In this document: positions 1 through 8,601 of the stretch, one piece after another
Numbering within the stretch: the stretch's first letter is position 1
How the letters are laid out: each line of letters opens with the position of its first letter
Origin: Promethearchaeota archaeon
GTDB taxonomy: Archaea; Asgardarchaeota; Lokiarchaeia; Sigyniarchaeales; SOKP01
Reading direction: 5' to 3'
Assembly (NCBI GenBank): GCA_008080735.1
Contig: SHMW01000009.1
Span: forward strand, 28,117 to 92,116
DNA: 64,000 nt
Notes under the pieces: model-generated
What the model was told of the DNA's origin: nothing
What the model saw: only the letters and a program-made list of their open reading frames with translations
The model's database searches: none
Program-made: the position numbers and the translations under genes

Positions 1-175
1 TTTGCCCAGTAGAAACAGAAAGCACATCTACCACAGCAATGATAAATCCATATTGTTTGGTAATTATTCCTTCATAGTCTTCGCTGAGAATTAATCGCGC
101 GCTGACTTCTTTGGGCTGACTAAATAAGAATGGAGGAATTTCCACTTTCGCCTCCAAAGTTATGAGTTTAAACAA
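1..175 (-). CDS. rpo7: DNA-directed RNA polymerase subunit Rpo7 (RpoE'), N-terminal part, runs off left edge
   Basis: Absent from the ORF track because it is partial and appears to start at TTG. Reading the minus strand from base 175 gives MFKLITLEAKVEIPP and then an EDYEGIITKQYGFIIAVVDV stretch. This matches the start of archaeal Rpo7/eukaryotic RPB7, whose N-terminal domain usually reads MYKLVTxEDxVRIPP and then YEGKIDxxLGxVIAVxDV. The subunit pairs with Rpo4 to form the polymerase stalk. No ATG occurs between the upstream in-frame stop (TAA, 211-209) and the conserved body, so TTG at 175-173 is the best start. About 58 codons are visible; the OB-fold half is outside the window. Identification is strong; the start is inferred. 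Confidence 0.85.
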   Translation of the reverse strand, partial: MFKLITLEAKVEIPPFLFSQPKEVSARLILSEDYEGIITKQYGFIIAVVDVLSVSTGQ

Positions 176-316
176 CTGTTTGACACCGATAAAGAGGATA
201 AAATTTAGTTAAATGTCAAAATGAACTATAACATTAATATTTTGTGGTTGAAGAATTTCGCCTGTAGTCTTGCTCATTCTACTCATTAAACAAGCCTTAT
301 TTTTGGAAAATAAAAA

Positions 317-652
317 TTACCACTCATTACCTTCATTATTGGTAATTTGGCGGAGTTTATATTTTAAATATTCTATTTCTTGTTCTAGTGTATGTATTTG
401 AGAATTTAAAGTCATGATAATTTCATTCCCAAGTGATTTTACATCCTCATTCATAATTTCGTTATTACCAATTTCCTTTAGTATTGATTTGTCCACTTTA
501 TCAAAAATATAGGTTAATTGATAATTTTGTTCAATTTCTAATAATATTTTAAATCCCGTTGCTCCACGCAAAATCAATTGCTTTAAATATAGCAATTGTT
601 CTAATTTTGAGGATCTCTGTTCAAACTCCTCTTCAATCTTCTCTCTATTCAT
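317..652 (-). CDS. Small coiled-coil hypothetical protein
   Basis: 111 residues, highly charged and predicted helical throughout, with leucines at heptad-like spacing near the N-terminus (EQRSSKLEQLLYLKQLI) and C-terminus (LEQEIEYLKYKLRQI). No catalytic motif, signal peptide or membrane segment is visible. It lies upstream of rpo7 on the same strand, separated by about 140 bases, so co-transcription is possible but not shown. No family recognised. A real gene is likely from its length and plausible coiled-coil composition; the opposite-strand ORF 559-741 is a shadow. Confidence 0.6.
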   Translation of the reverse strand: MNREKIEEEFEQRSSKLEQLLYLKQLILRGATGFKILLEIEQNYQLTYIFDKVDKSILKEIGNNEIMNEDVKSLGNEIIMTLNSQIHTLEQEIEYLKYKLRQITNNEGNEW

Positions 653-852
653 TTATTTCTATAAATCCCAAGATCTTATTGTTTTTCTATTTCAATTTTT
701 ATTACGTTTTAAGCAGAATACTAAAGTTCAGTATAGTTTAGAATATAATCTTAATAATTATTTTAAATCTTATCGGATTCCATAGAAAAATCCTTTGGTG
801 AATATCCTATTTAAGGTTAAACCCTTTTTTAAGCGGTTCTAAAGGCATAAGG

Positions 853-860
853 TTTAAATT
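853..860 (+). promoter_or_regulatory. TATA-like box upstream of the 5'-nucleotidase-like gene
   Basis: The sequence ggtttaaatt lies about 30 bases before the ATG at 887, the spacing expected for an archaeal TATA box feeding a leaderless or very short-leader mRNA. No Shine-Dalgarno sequence is seen before the ATG, which agrees with leaderless initiation. Inferred by position and composition only. Confidence 0.5.
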
Positions 861-886
861 TAGTGTAGGTAATTGATATATAGGAT

Positions 887-1474
887 ATGAAAATTGCGGT
901 GGATGTGGATGGTGTTCTTCTTGATTTAATGGATACATATTGTGAAGTTTATAATGAACAATTTGAAACAAATTATAAAAAAAGTGATGTTACTCGATGG
1001 GATTTTTTCGAGGAATGGGAAATAAGGGAAAGAGATGCGTTTGAGATCTTTCATAAAATATACGAAAATAGCTCAGATATTCCTTTTATTGATGAATATG
1101 CGTTATTTGTGTTAAAAGAAATAAATGAAATCCATCATGTTGATATAGTGTCAGCACGTAGCGAACAATATAGCGTACAATTAGGCGACACCTTGAAGTC
1201 TCATGGAATTATTGATGGGATCCATTATCAGCACCTCATTCTGGTCAATGAAAAGCCTTATGATATCAAACTGAGGTTAAATTATGATCTCTACATTGAT
1301 GATAATCCGCATCTAGCGTGGGCAATTAAAGAGAGAACAGAAATTGTTCTTTTTCTTTATGATCAACCATGGAATCGTAATATTAATGAAAAAAATAAAA
1401 AGAATATTTTTAGAGTAAAGAATTGGATCGATATTAATCGAGAAATAAAAGGTTTAGAATTACTTCTTGAGTAA
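887..1474 (+). CDS. HAD-superfamily 5'(3')-nucleotidase-like protein (NT5C type)
   Basis: 195 residues. HAD motif I is at the extreme N-terminus (IAVDVDGVLLDL, with both catalytic Asp), a Ser/Thr motif II lies in DIVSARSEQ, and motif III/IV is in the LYIDDNPHLAWAI segment. The helical cap (about residues 20-75) and overall size resemble the 5'-deoxynucleotidase NT5C/YorS group, which dephosphorylates nucleoside monophosphates; substrate is not provable from sequence. It stands alone with its own TATA-like box. The T-run shortly after the stop (about 1529-1537) could terminate transcription. Family assignment is good; the precise nucleotidase activity is inferred. Confidence 0.75.
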   Translation: MKIAVDVDGVLLDLMDTYCEVYNEQFETNYKKSDVTRWDFFEEWEIRERDAFEIFHKIYENSSDIPFIDEYALFVLKEINEIHHVDIVSARSEQYSVQLGDTLKSHGIIDGIHYQHLILVNEKPYDIKLRLNYDLYIDDNPHLAWAIKERTEIVLFLYDQPWNRNINEKNKKNIFRVKNWIDINREIKGLELLLE

Positions 1475-1938
1475 CATAGATGGTAAGAAATGGGAGAATC
1501 AAGGATATGGTTATTAAACTCTGGTATTTTTTTTTGAAAACATTGAACTTACCCTCTGTTTCTTAATCTAATTGAAACGATTAACAATATCAAAATTTGT
1601 TATTTAAATCTATAAGGACCAAGATTTAACATCCAAATAGGGGCATCCCATGGGAATTCTATCCTTAAAATATCCTTAATAATAAAAGGCTTAGCAAAAT
1701 AGATATGAAAAATTAACGTATAATTCACTTCCTCTAAACGAATGTTGTTCCGAGCAATCTTTTTATTTTTAATTTATAAAGTGTGGCAGTCCAAATAGAA
1801 AAATAAAGATTACAGTACTAAGAACACTGAAAATGAAGAGTCTCGTAAATCTTAATTTTTTAATGGATCGCTTTAAATAGGACGAGTTTGTTGTATAGAT
1901 CGATTACATTTCGCAATTGAAACAGGGTGTTAGAGTAA
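1475..1938. other. Intergenic stretch with a possible small-ORF remnant on the minus strand
   Basis: About 460 bases without a convincing gene. On the minus strand an open stretch (GTG at 1728 to TAA ending at 1600, 42 codons) reads NYTLIFHIYFAKPFIIKDIL and ends FPWDAPIWMLNLGPYRFK. It looks protein-like but has no ATG and no well-spaced ribosome site, so it may be a gene remnant. A T-run lies near 1529-1537. A TATA-like ctttaaatag at 1871-1880 may serve the next gene. Confidence 0.3.
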
Positions 1939-2184
1939 ATGAGTAAGAGTGATCTCGAGATAATCATCATTGAAAACGTGCGAATTGATGGTGAATACTA
2001 TCCGTACTATCCCCTCATTAACTTAGAATATGCTGAAGAAACTTTAGGCTCAAGAATTTCAAGAAAAATAAAAGAATTGGCAAAAAGCATATTTAGAGCG
2101 TTTAGTTATTATAATAAGACGAGCGTGAGGGCAAAATACGGATCTACAGACGAAAAAGATGAAAAAGAGGATGGAGAAAAATAG
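1939..2184 (+). CDS. Small hypothetical protein with acidic C-terminus
   Basis: 81 residues. The N-terminal half has a beta-rich stretch (DLEIIIIENVRIDG) followed by a tyrosine/proline-rich segment (YYPYYPLINLEY), then a basic amphipathic helix (SRKIKELAKSIFRAFSYY) and a charged tail rich in Asp, Glu and Lys. There are no membrane segments or cysteines. No family recognised. A TATA-like element sits about 60 bases upstream. It could be a small soluble adaptor, but no function is proposed. Confidence 0.5.
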   Translation: MSKSDLEIIIIENVRIDGEYYPYYPLINLEYAEETLGSRISRKIKELAKSIFRAFSYYNKTSVRAKYGSTDEKDEKEDGEK

Positions 2185-2389
2185 CATCCCAGTGGCCTAT
2201 CGTCCCGTAGTCTGATGGTTTAATTTTATTTATCAATTATTAACCAAAGAGCTAATTTTTCTCCTGGGATGATATATGATATATTCCAGATTGTATTTAA
2301 AACTCATCAGGCAAATTTAGTCTCGGGATTCAGAAAAGACTTTCCTAAATTTGCTAGTGCTCCTCTCCCTATCTCCAAACCCAAGATAA

Positions 2390-2995
2390 CTTAGGAATTT
2401 TTGGGGGAATCCGAGTGTTTATCCATATTCATTTGGAGATTTTCAAGCTGTTGTTGACCTTACTATGTTTGGGTTAATCGGAGCGCTTTTTTTCATGATT
2501 ATTTCAGATCTTATTCGGGTTTTATGGGGTCCGGAATATTCGATGTTTAATTTTTTAACAAAATCCATTCTTAGAAACAAGGAATATAATGCTGTTGGTC
2601 CACAGATATATTTGGTAATAGGTGCAGTCTTTTCCTATTTACTTTATGCGGTTGGTTGGGTAGATATTATGATTGTATATTCTGGGTTATTAATAGCTTG
2701 TTTTTCAGATGCTATTGCTGTTTTAATAGGTCGAAGATTTGGAAATCATAAAGTTGAATGTATCGGTGGAGAAACTAAAACAATCGAAGGATTTATTGCA
2801 GGAATTGCTTGTTCATATATAATAGGATTACTTACGGTTGGTCCCTTTTATTCAATCATAGCAACGCTCATATTCTTTTTATTAGATTATTTTCCTTTAC
2901 GTGTAGCTGATAATATCCTTAATCCAATAGTCATAACTATTGTTTTAGGCCTTTTATCTTATTTTATTGGATTCCCTATTGGAATTTATAATTAG
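2390..2995 (+). pseudogene. N-terminally truncated copy of the polyprenol/diacylglycerol kinase-like membrane protein
   Basis: The ORF at 2465-2995 (176 aa) aligns along its whole length with the C-terminal half of the 383-aa protein at 6508-7659: both have GLIGA...SDLIRVLWG, FNFLT(K/R)S, NAVGP.IYL, ACFSDA and KTIEGFIAG. Homology continues upstream of the first ATG in the same frame, back to about 2390 (NPSVYPYSFGDFQAVVDLT against SNYPYVLGSLEGIIDIT), where a TAA interrupts it. The N-terminal membrane half present in the intact copy is missing. This is a decayed or 5'-deleted duplicate; a short product from ATG 2465 is possible but would lack half the protein. Confidence 0.75.
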
Positions 2996-3116
2996 AATTG
3001 GTATTTGACGAATAAATTTTACATAATAGTCCAAAAGATAAGAAAAAGAATTTAAGTTATTAATTTGATTAATTTAATAGATGAATTCTTAGTTAATTAT
3101 TCTAAATCATATAATT

Positions 3117-3824
3117 ATGACTGCTTTGGATCCTAACCGATTTTATATGTTATATATTTATCAAGGAGCCTTACTTGTGTTTTGTTTATTTATAATATAT
3201 AAAATCTTGACACGTAGTAAGAAAAGACTAAATATCGTCTTTAGTATGGTGTATATTTGGAGTGCCGTTGGTTTAGTTTTGAATATGGTATTTGCTTTTA
3301 TTATTATTGAGGAGATTGTTCTTATTTTGGATTTTCTTACCAATTTTAGTGTCGCATTTGCTCCAATCTTCCTTTTGATTTTTAATATGATTTTATTGAA
3401 ATCAGAAAAATACATGAATACTCCAAAACAGCTTGGTATAATTGGAGTGTATGCATTAGTTTTGTTTTTAAAAATATTCTTTTTTGTAGATGATGGTGTG
3501 ATAGTAAATGAATCAACCGATTGGTTTCCCATATTTAGTCTTGCTTATTTATTATATGTAATTGTGATTAGTACTCTATTCACGACTATTCCTATATTAT
3601 ATACCAGTTATAGGATTTATAAGAGATTTGATGACCTTGATATTAAGAAAAGATGGAAATTTTTTATAGTTGGAGTAATTGGATTGATTTTATATATGGA
3701 CTTTGTGTTTATAGCTAATTATACTTCGAATATTATTGTATCAATAGGATTAAGTATTTCGCTGTTGGGCATCTTTTTCTATATATATGCTATGTATTAT
3801 GGAGTGGGGAGACAATTAAAGTAA
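3117..3824 (+). CDS. Seven-helix-like integral membrane protein, paralog a
   Basis: 235 residues, almost entirely hydrophobic, with about seven predicted membrane helices separated by short basic loops (KILTRSKKRLN, YKRFDDLDIKKRWKF) and ending in YYGVGRQLK. It is clearly paralogous to the protein at 7864-8601 (shared TALD..RF, QG, KR(L/I)N, KKRWK/KDRWK, (F/Y)GVGRQ) and more distantly similar in layout to 53709-54431. No enzymatic motif is seen. The topology recalls the free-standing seven-helix sensor regions found in front of histidine kinases, an inference only. It follows the truncated kinase-like copy as its intact counterpart follows the full-length kinase-like gene. Confidence 0.7.
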   Translation: MTALDPNRFYMLYIYQGALLVFCLFIIYKILTRSKKRLNIVFSMVYIWSAVGLVLNMVFAFIIIEEIVLILDFLTNFSVAFAPIFLLIFNMILLKSEKYMNTPKQLGIIGVYALVLFLKIFFFVDDGVIVNESTDWFPIFSLAYLLYVIVISTLFTTIPILYTSYRIYKRFDDLDIKKRWKFFIVGVIGLILYMDFVFIANYTSNIIVSIGLSISLLGIFFYIYAMYYGVGRQLK

Positions 3825-3929
3825 TGATATGAGTATGTTTAAATAATATAATATTTCTATTAACTATCTTACTAAGATGATTAAAGAATTAGTTATTTAC
3901 TAATTCTATCAGTATAATATTTCTAATAC

Positions 3930-4148
3930 ATGGTTTTTAAAATGATAATGCAACTAGACCTTACACGTTTTATACAAGTCTACATAATCCAAGGATTAGT
4001 AATTGCGTTATACTTTTTTCTTGCTATTCGTACTATACAAAGAAATAAGAAGAGATTAAATTTAATATTTAGCGGATTCTATTTTTCTATCGGTATTGGG
4101 TTTCCTAACTTTTTCTCAATAGCACTCAAATCCATATTCTTACCGTAA
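3930..4148 (+). pseudogene. N-terminal fragment of a third seven-helix membrane paralog, cut at a rearrangement junction
   Basis: The first 57 or so residues (LTRFIQVYIIQGLVIALYFF through FSGFYFSIGIGF) match the N-terminus of the 7864-8601 protein (IRFFQIYVIQG...IFSGFYFSVGLGL). Similarity stops abruptly near base 4104; the remaining codons are read antisense through the neighbouring minus-strand gene and are not homologous. This is therefore the broken left half of a membrane-protein gene, and 4104 or so marks a recombination breakpoint. Confidence 0.75.
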
Positions 4149-4537
4149 AATCTATTGAAAATAGCCGCGATTCTGGAAATAATGCTGAACTCCGTCTTCT
4201 CCAAATCTTTCCCATACATCTTATAATGTAAGCCCGATTTCTCGGAAACATATGGCGTTGTGTATGGATTACTAAGAACCCATCCATCAAACATTTCTGT
4301 GATATCTTCTCTAAACTGTTCGTACTGGGAGGAGGTAAGCATCGAACGTATCTCATTCTGATGGGTATTTGGAAAGAGGTTTATAAATTTATTATAGGAG
4401 CGTGTACTTAATACATCTCGGACCCAAAATATTGTCCTAGGTTGAGGTCTCTCCCTATCTAAAAATACCTTCTTTAAATAGTTGGAATCGTCAAACATAA
4501 ATTCTGAGAATCGATGCGTCTCGATCAGAAGATTCAT
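4079..4537 (-). CDS. Hypothetical protein downstream of Roadblock, apparently 3'-truncated
   Basis: 152 residues, soluble, no family recognised. The N-terminus (NLLIETHRFSEFMF) follows a plausible ribosome site (GAGAGGG about seven bases before ATG). The last eight codons (GNPIPIEK) lie inside the antisense of the broken membrane-protein fragment, so the natural C-terminus was probably lost at the junction near 4104. The gene is 121 bases downstream of the Roadblock gene on the same strand and may be its operon partner. Base composition is richer in GC than the flanking membrane genes, like the Roadblock gene. It may be expressed as a truncated protein or be decaying. Confidence 0.5.
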   Translation of the reverse strand: MNLLIETHRFSEFMFDDSNYLKKVFLDRERPQPRTIFWVRDVLSTRSYNKFINLFPNTHQNEIRSMLTSSQYEQFREDITEMFDGWVLSNPYTTPYVSEKSGLHYKMYGKDLEKTEFSIISRIAAIFNRFYGKNMDLSAIEKKLGNPIPIEK

Positions 4538-4658
4538 GATATCGCCCTCTCATTGGATCCCCCAAAAAGATCCTCATTCTCAAACTCAAGGTTGGGAGAT
4601 GCGATCCTTTTCAGACCTTAACGATGAGATGAAATTCCTTCTCATCTTTAGGAATTAT

Positions 4659-5030
4659 CTAAATTAGTTTTGCAATTTTCTCGGTCGTCCGTTTACAATC
4701 CAGAAAAATGAGCCCGAGTCGGACATCGGGAGTAGTGGAGACTACAAGCACCGCATTTGGACCTGCTGCGAGGACGAGTAGGTAACCATCCGAGCCTTTG
4801 ACCATAATCTGTTCGAGCTCACCTTTGCCCATTTCATGGGCGGCTCTTTCCCCTAGGGACAAGATAGCTGCGGTCATCGCAGCGATACGCGTCTCATCAA
4901 CCCCTTGCGGTAATGCAGACGCAATTGGAAGTCCTTCGACAGATACGATAGCTGTCGATTTGACTTCGGGAATAGCAGCAAGAAGTTGCTTCAGGATTCC
5001 ATCGAGAGTTTCACCAGTAGATTCTTCCAT
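4659..5030 (-). CDS. Roadblock/LC7 domain protein
   Basis: 123 residues forming one Roadblock/LC7 domain: an N-terminal helix (LDGILKQLLAAIPEVKSTAI), the VSVEGLPIASAL strand-turn-strand, a long central helix (AAMTAAILSLGERAAHEMG), the EQIMVKGSDGYLLVLAAG strands and a C-terminal helix. This family dimerises and binds small GTPases (MglB, Ragulator, dynein light chains); Asgard genomes carry many copies. Codon use is noticeably richer in GC than most of the window, as also seen in aEF-2, which may reflect high expression. It leads a possible two-gene transcript with the truncated ORF downstream. Confidence 0.9.
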   Translation of the reverse strand: MEESTGETLDGILKQLLAAIPEVKSTAIVSVEGLPIASALPQGVDETRIAAMTAAILSLGERAAHEMGKGELEQIMVKGSDGYLLVLAAGPNAVLVVSTTPDVRLGLIFLDCKRTTEKIAKLI

Positions 5031-5322
5031 AAGTTAAGTCTCCAAAAATGTGTTATTTTATGTAATGATTGGATGATATATTATTGTAACCTAGTAAGTT
5101 ATATTTAAACTTAGATTGATATTATTTAATTTTTATTATATTTTAAAACTTTTTTTGTTTTTTCAAATAGAACATATTACCAGATTATTAAGATTTAAAA
5201 CTCTTGCTAATAAATAAAAATTTCGAAAACGATATAATCGGATGGTTAAGCAAATGATGAGTAGATTCTGAGTGGAATCTGAGAGCAAATGTTGTTCATT
5301 CCATCGTGATATCGTGAAAAAC

Positions 5323-6399
5323 TTACATCCCTAAAGATTTATTATATGTCTGAACCGATTTAATCATAGCATATACATTTTCTGGTTTTAAAATTTCATT
5401 TATTTGTTGAGTAGGAGAAATAACTAAGCGAGAGTGAGATTCTTCGGCTGAATGTAATAGGTGTTGTACATAAGAGCGAACTTCTGAGGATTTTGCATAG
5501 GTGAGCATCGCGCCATTATCTATATTTCCGATGAAGCAGATCTCATCCCCGTAGGTTTCAAAAAGGGTAAAAATGTCGTTACCTGCATTTGGTTCGATAC
5601 TTTGGACAGCATCGAACCCCATTTCAATGAATAAGTCAATTATATTGTCAATGTAGCCATCAGAATGGAGGATGAGGTGATTTCCGTGTGAATGAATTGA
5701 GTTTGCTATTATTCGGTATTTCTCTAAAAAGAACTCTTTTATATAGGATTTCGGAATGAAATTCCGCTGATTGTATCCCATATCGTCTGCCACAAGAAAG
5801 ATTTTCGCACCAGCTGCTTGTAAAATTCCCACCAAATCAAGTATATAGTCAAAAAAAAAGTTGATAACAGTCCGTATAAGTGCTGGATTTTGGCGAAATG
5901 CTTTTGAAAATGTAAGAAATCCCATGGACTGCCATGTTTTTTCAAATAAACCGGGTAAAGATAACACAAATTCAATGCCGTAGGTTTGTGCTAAGAAATG
6001 CGCTAATATGTCGATTTCATTTTGCTCGGGAGGTTGAAGCTTCGACCAGTCCTTAACGATCCTTTCACTCTTAAAGACTCCATCCCATGAATACCATCCA
6101 TTCTTAATAATTCTTCCCCACGCATCGACTTTCTCATCTGATTTGGGAGGGGTATACTCAGAGTAAGTTTTTCCCCGTCTAAAATCCCAAAGAGACACTG
6201 CATCGAAGCCCATATTTTTAATCAGAGAAAAGTCCTTTCCATTTAATACAAAGTTATCATTTTCATCGGATTTAATGCCATATTGTTCGAGATAATTTTC
6301 CATAAATGCGTGTTCTGGATATCCCGTGCAATAGAGGGGAATATAGGTCCTTTCAGACTTCTTAAGAACTTCTGTGAACTGAATGATACTCTTCTCCAA
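5323..6399 (-). CDS. URO-D-family protein, likely corrinoid/methyl-transfer related
   Basis: 358 residues with the uroporphyrinogen decarboxylase/cobalamin-methyltransferase TIM-barrel signature: LVADDMGYNQRNFIPKSYIK, ILHSDGYIDNIIDLFIEMGF, a DAVQSIEPNAG segment and an ICFIGNIDNGAML strand. In MtaA/MtbA-type methyltransferases zinc is held by a His-x-Cys pair and a distal Cys; here the first pair reads HSD, so the canonical Cys is absent and the reaction may differ. True heme-pathway UroD motifs at the N-terminus (RQAGR) are also missing. It is unlikely to be a heme enzyme; a demethylase or methyl-carrier role is inferred. It stands alone, with about 290 bases upstream of the Roadblock gene. 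Confidence 0.75.
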   Translation of the reverse strand: MEKSIIQFTEVLKKSERTYIPLYCTGYPEHAFMENYLEQYGIKSDENDNFVLNGKDFSLIKNMGFDAVSLWDFRRGKTYSEYTPPKSDEKVDAWGRIIKNGWYSWDGVFKSERIVKDWSKLQPPEQNEIDILAHFLAQTYGIEFVLSLPGLFEKTWQSMGFLTFSKAFRQNPALIRTVINFFFDYILDLVGILQAAGAKIFLVADDMGYNQRNFIPKSYIKEFFLEKYRIIANSIHSHGNHLILHSDGYIDNIIDLFIEMGFDAVQSIEPNAGNDIFTLFETYGDEICFIGNIDNGAMLTYAKSSEVRSYVQHLLHSAEESHSRLVISPTQQINEILKPENVYAMIKSVQTYNKSLGM

Positions 6400-6507
6400 T
6401 TTAAAATTTTAATTTGAATGGTTTTATTCTACATATTTAGGCAATTTAATTAGAAATTTATTTGATTAATTATTCTCAAATATAATTGAATTTTTTGTTT
6501 AGCCATT

Positions 6508-7659
6508 ATGAATTTTGTTATTTTGAATTATTGGGATATTGTTGGCAAGGCATATAATACGACATTAACTTTTATATTATTGGCAATCGTGTTTTTGATG
6601 GTGTATATCGGTAAAACGGGGCGCAAGAAGAATCCCTATGGGGGACTATCAACCTTTGTATGTGCTTCCTTGCTCCTTTTTGTAGCCTATTATAACTCGA
6701 TTATTGGGCTCTTCCAATACCCGCTCACCGGATTTATGATATGGTGGATTGGAATACTGATGGTACTTTTTGGAGGATTCGGATATTTAGTAAAAAAAAC
6801 AGACCGCAAAATGACCGAGGAGGATTTTAATACCTCAAACGGCGACTTACCGCGAATTAAACGGTACATCAAAAAGATGAAAAAACAAAATCCGTACAGA
6901 GAACAGATCCCGATAAAGATGGAAATCATTCGGAAAAGTTTCCATCTTACTGGATTATTATTCATTTTTGGCTATTTTGGATGTATTATACTCCCACCTA
7001 TTGCAGATTTGGCAAATTTAGGGATATTTATTTTGATTAATTCTACGGAGCCATTGTATAATGTACTATGGGGGGAGGTATCTAATTATCCTTACGTTTT
7101 AGGGAGTTTAGAAGGCATCATTGACATCACTTTATTCGGTCTTATTGGAGCATTTATGTTTATGGTCATTTCCGATTTGATCAGGGTTCTGTGGGGGGCA
7201 AAATATTCAATGTTTAATTTTCTGACCCGTTCAGTGCTGCGCAATCAAGAGCATAATGCTGTAGGGCCGCACATATATTTAATTGTTGGAGCAATGTTTA
7301 CATATCTCTTATATGTTTTAGGAGTTGTTCATATTTTAGCGTATACAGCAGGATTAATGATAGCCTGTTTTTCTGACGCGTTAGCTGCCTTAGTTGGAAG
7401 AATTTTTGGAAATAAAAAAGTCATTTGTATTGGAGGGCAAGAAAAAACCATTGAGGGCTTCATCGCGGGTGTTGCTAGTGCCTATTTATTCGGATTGGTT
7501 ATCGTAGGTCCTATCTATGCGATCATTGGAGCATTGATATTTTTCATTTTCGATTATTTTCCCATGGTTATCGCAGATAATATTTTAAACCCCATTTTTA
7601 TCACGTTAGGTATTCAATTATTCCAAGTTATCCTCGGATTTCCCTTAGGATTATTTTAG
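6508..7659 (+). CDS. Polyprenol/diacylglycerol kinase-like (SEC59/DGK1/VTE5-type) membrane protein
   Basis: 383 residues with about ten hydrophobic helices. The C-terminal half has the hallmarks of the CTP-dependent lipid kinase/cytidylyltransferase-like group: ACFSDALAALVGRIFGNKKV followed by GGQEKTIEGFIAG (the SDA...GR.FGK...KT.EG pattern). The N-terminal half adds three membrane helices and a basic loop (IKRYIKKMKKQNPYREQ) before a KSFHLTGLLFIFGY segment that also fits this family. Members phosphorylate dolichol, phytol or diacylglycerol, or make CDP-lipids; which lipid applies here cannot be read. It is followed by a seven-helix protein at about 200 bases, the same order as the degenerate copy at 2390-3824. 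Confidence 0.75.
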   Translation: MNFVILNYWDIVGKAYNTTLTFILLAIVFLMVYIGKTGRKKNPYGGLSTFVCASLLLFVAYYNSIIGLFQYPLTGFMIWWIGILMVLFGGFGYLVKKTDRKMTEEDFNTSNGDLPRIKRYIKKMKKQNPYREQIPIKMEIIRKSFHLTGLLFIFGYFGCIILPPIADLANLGIFILINSTEPLYNVLWGEVSNYPYVLGSLEGIIDITLFGLIGAFMFMVISDLIRVLWGAKYSMFNFLTRSVLRNQEHNAVGPHIYLIVGAMFTYLLYVLGVVHILAYTAGLMIACFSDALAALVGRIFGNKKVICIGGQEKTIEGFIAGVASAYLFGLVIVGPIYAIIGALIFFIFDYFPMVIADNILNPIFITLGIQLFQVILGFPLGLF

Positions 7660-7863
7660 ATGAGAAGCATCGGGTAATTGTTTTTTAAATTTTTGGCAAT
7701 TTTTTCATGGTCAAATTAGCAACTAATCATGGATAGGTCACTACAAGATGATATTATAGAATATAGTTTTTGATAATAGAGATAATGGAAATCATAGAGA
7801 TAAAATTAAATAGGTATTCAGTTAATAATTTATTATTATTGAATATAAGAATATTATTGGAAT

Positions 7864-8601
7864 GTGGTCATAATTACAGCTTTAGATTTAGATCCGATTC
7901 GATTCTTTCAAATCTATGTCATCCAAGGGCTAATCTTTATTGTATGTATTTTTCTAGGATATCGCACCTTAAAACGCAATAATAAACGAATAAACCAGAT
8001 ATTTTCAGGATTTTATTTTTCTGTAGGACTGGGATTGTTTCTCAATTTTATTTATGCACCCCTCCAGATTGAAGGTTTAGAGGCGGTCGTTCTGATTCTG
8101 AACTTTTTTACTAATTACTTTATTAGTTTAGGACCTATCTTTTTCGTAGTATTTGTACTTTTAATCTATAAATCGGGAAAAGTCATAGATAGTTATAAAC
8201 AGCTCAGCATCATTATTATCTACGGTGCGCTGCTTTTTTTGATGCTCCTTTTCCTTCCATTTGAGGGTGTATCGATAAATCCTGATACTAATTGGAAACC
8301 TGTTTACACTCTGGGCTTTTTTATATATCTTATGCTCGTGCTCTTTCTTGGGGCAACAATTCCTTCCTACTATTATGCTATAAGGATATATACCAATTTC
8401 ACCACAAAAGATCTCAAGGATAGATGGAAATACTTTATTCTTGGAATCACGTTTCTGTTTTTATTCATGTATGGAACCTTTTTTGCTAATTATTTAAATA
8501 TAGACCTTTTTAGGACGATATGGTCCATTATTGGATTATTTTTAGTTATTGCGGGAATCCTATTGATTTATTTCGGGGTCGGGCGACAAATTGAAAAATG
8601 A
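7864..8601 (+). CDS. Seven-helix-like integral membrane protein, paralog c
   Basis: 245 residues beginning at GTG, with around seven hydrophobic helices and short basic loops (YRTLKRNNKRINQIF, YTNFTTKDLKDRWKYF), ending YFGVGRQIEK. It is the intact relative of the fragment at 3930 (near-identical pattern over the first 57 residues) and of the protein at 3117. No soluble domain is attached. The shared basic loop after helix 2 and the conserved C-terminal GVGRQ motif suggest a defined interaction surface. The neighbouring lipid-kinase-like gene suggests a membrane-lipid role, but this is inference. Confidence 0.7.
   Translation: MVIITALDLDPIRFFQIYVIQGLIFIVCIFLGYRTLKRNNKRINQIFSGFYFSVGLGLFLNFIYAPLQIEGLEAVVLILNFFTNYFISLGPIFFVVFVLLIYKSGKVIDSYKQLSIIIIYGALLFLMLLFLPFEGVSINPDTNWKPVYTLGFFIYLMLVLFLGATIPSYYYAIRIYTNFTTKDLKDRWKYFILGITFLFLFMYGTFFANYLNIDLFRTIWSIIGLFLVIAGILLIYFGVGRQIEK

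Noticed and set aside
1600-1728. 42-codon minus-strand stretch starting at GTG
   Set aside because: The translation looks protein-like but the start is non-ATG with badly spaced ribosome site; kept only as a remark in the intergenic entry.
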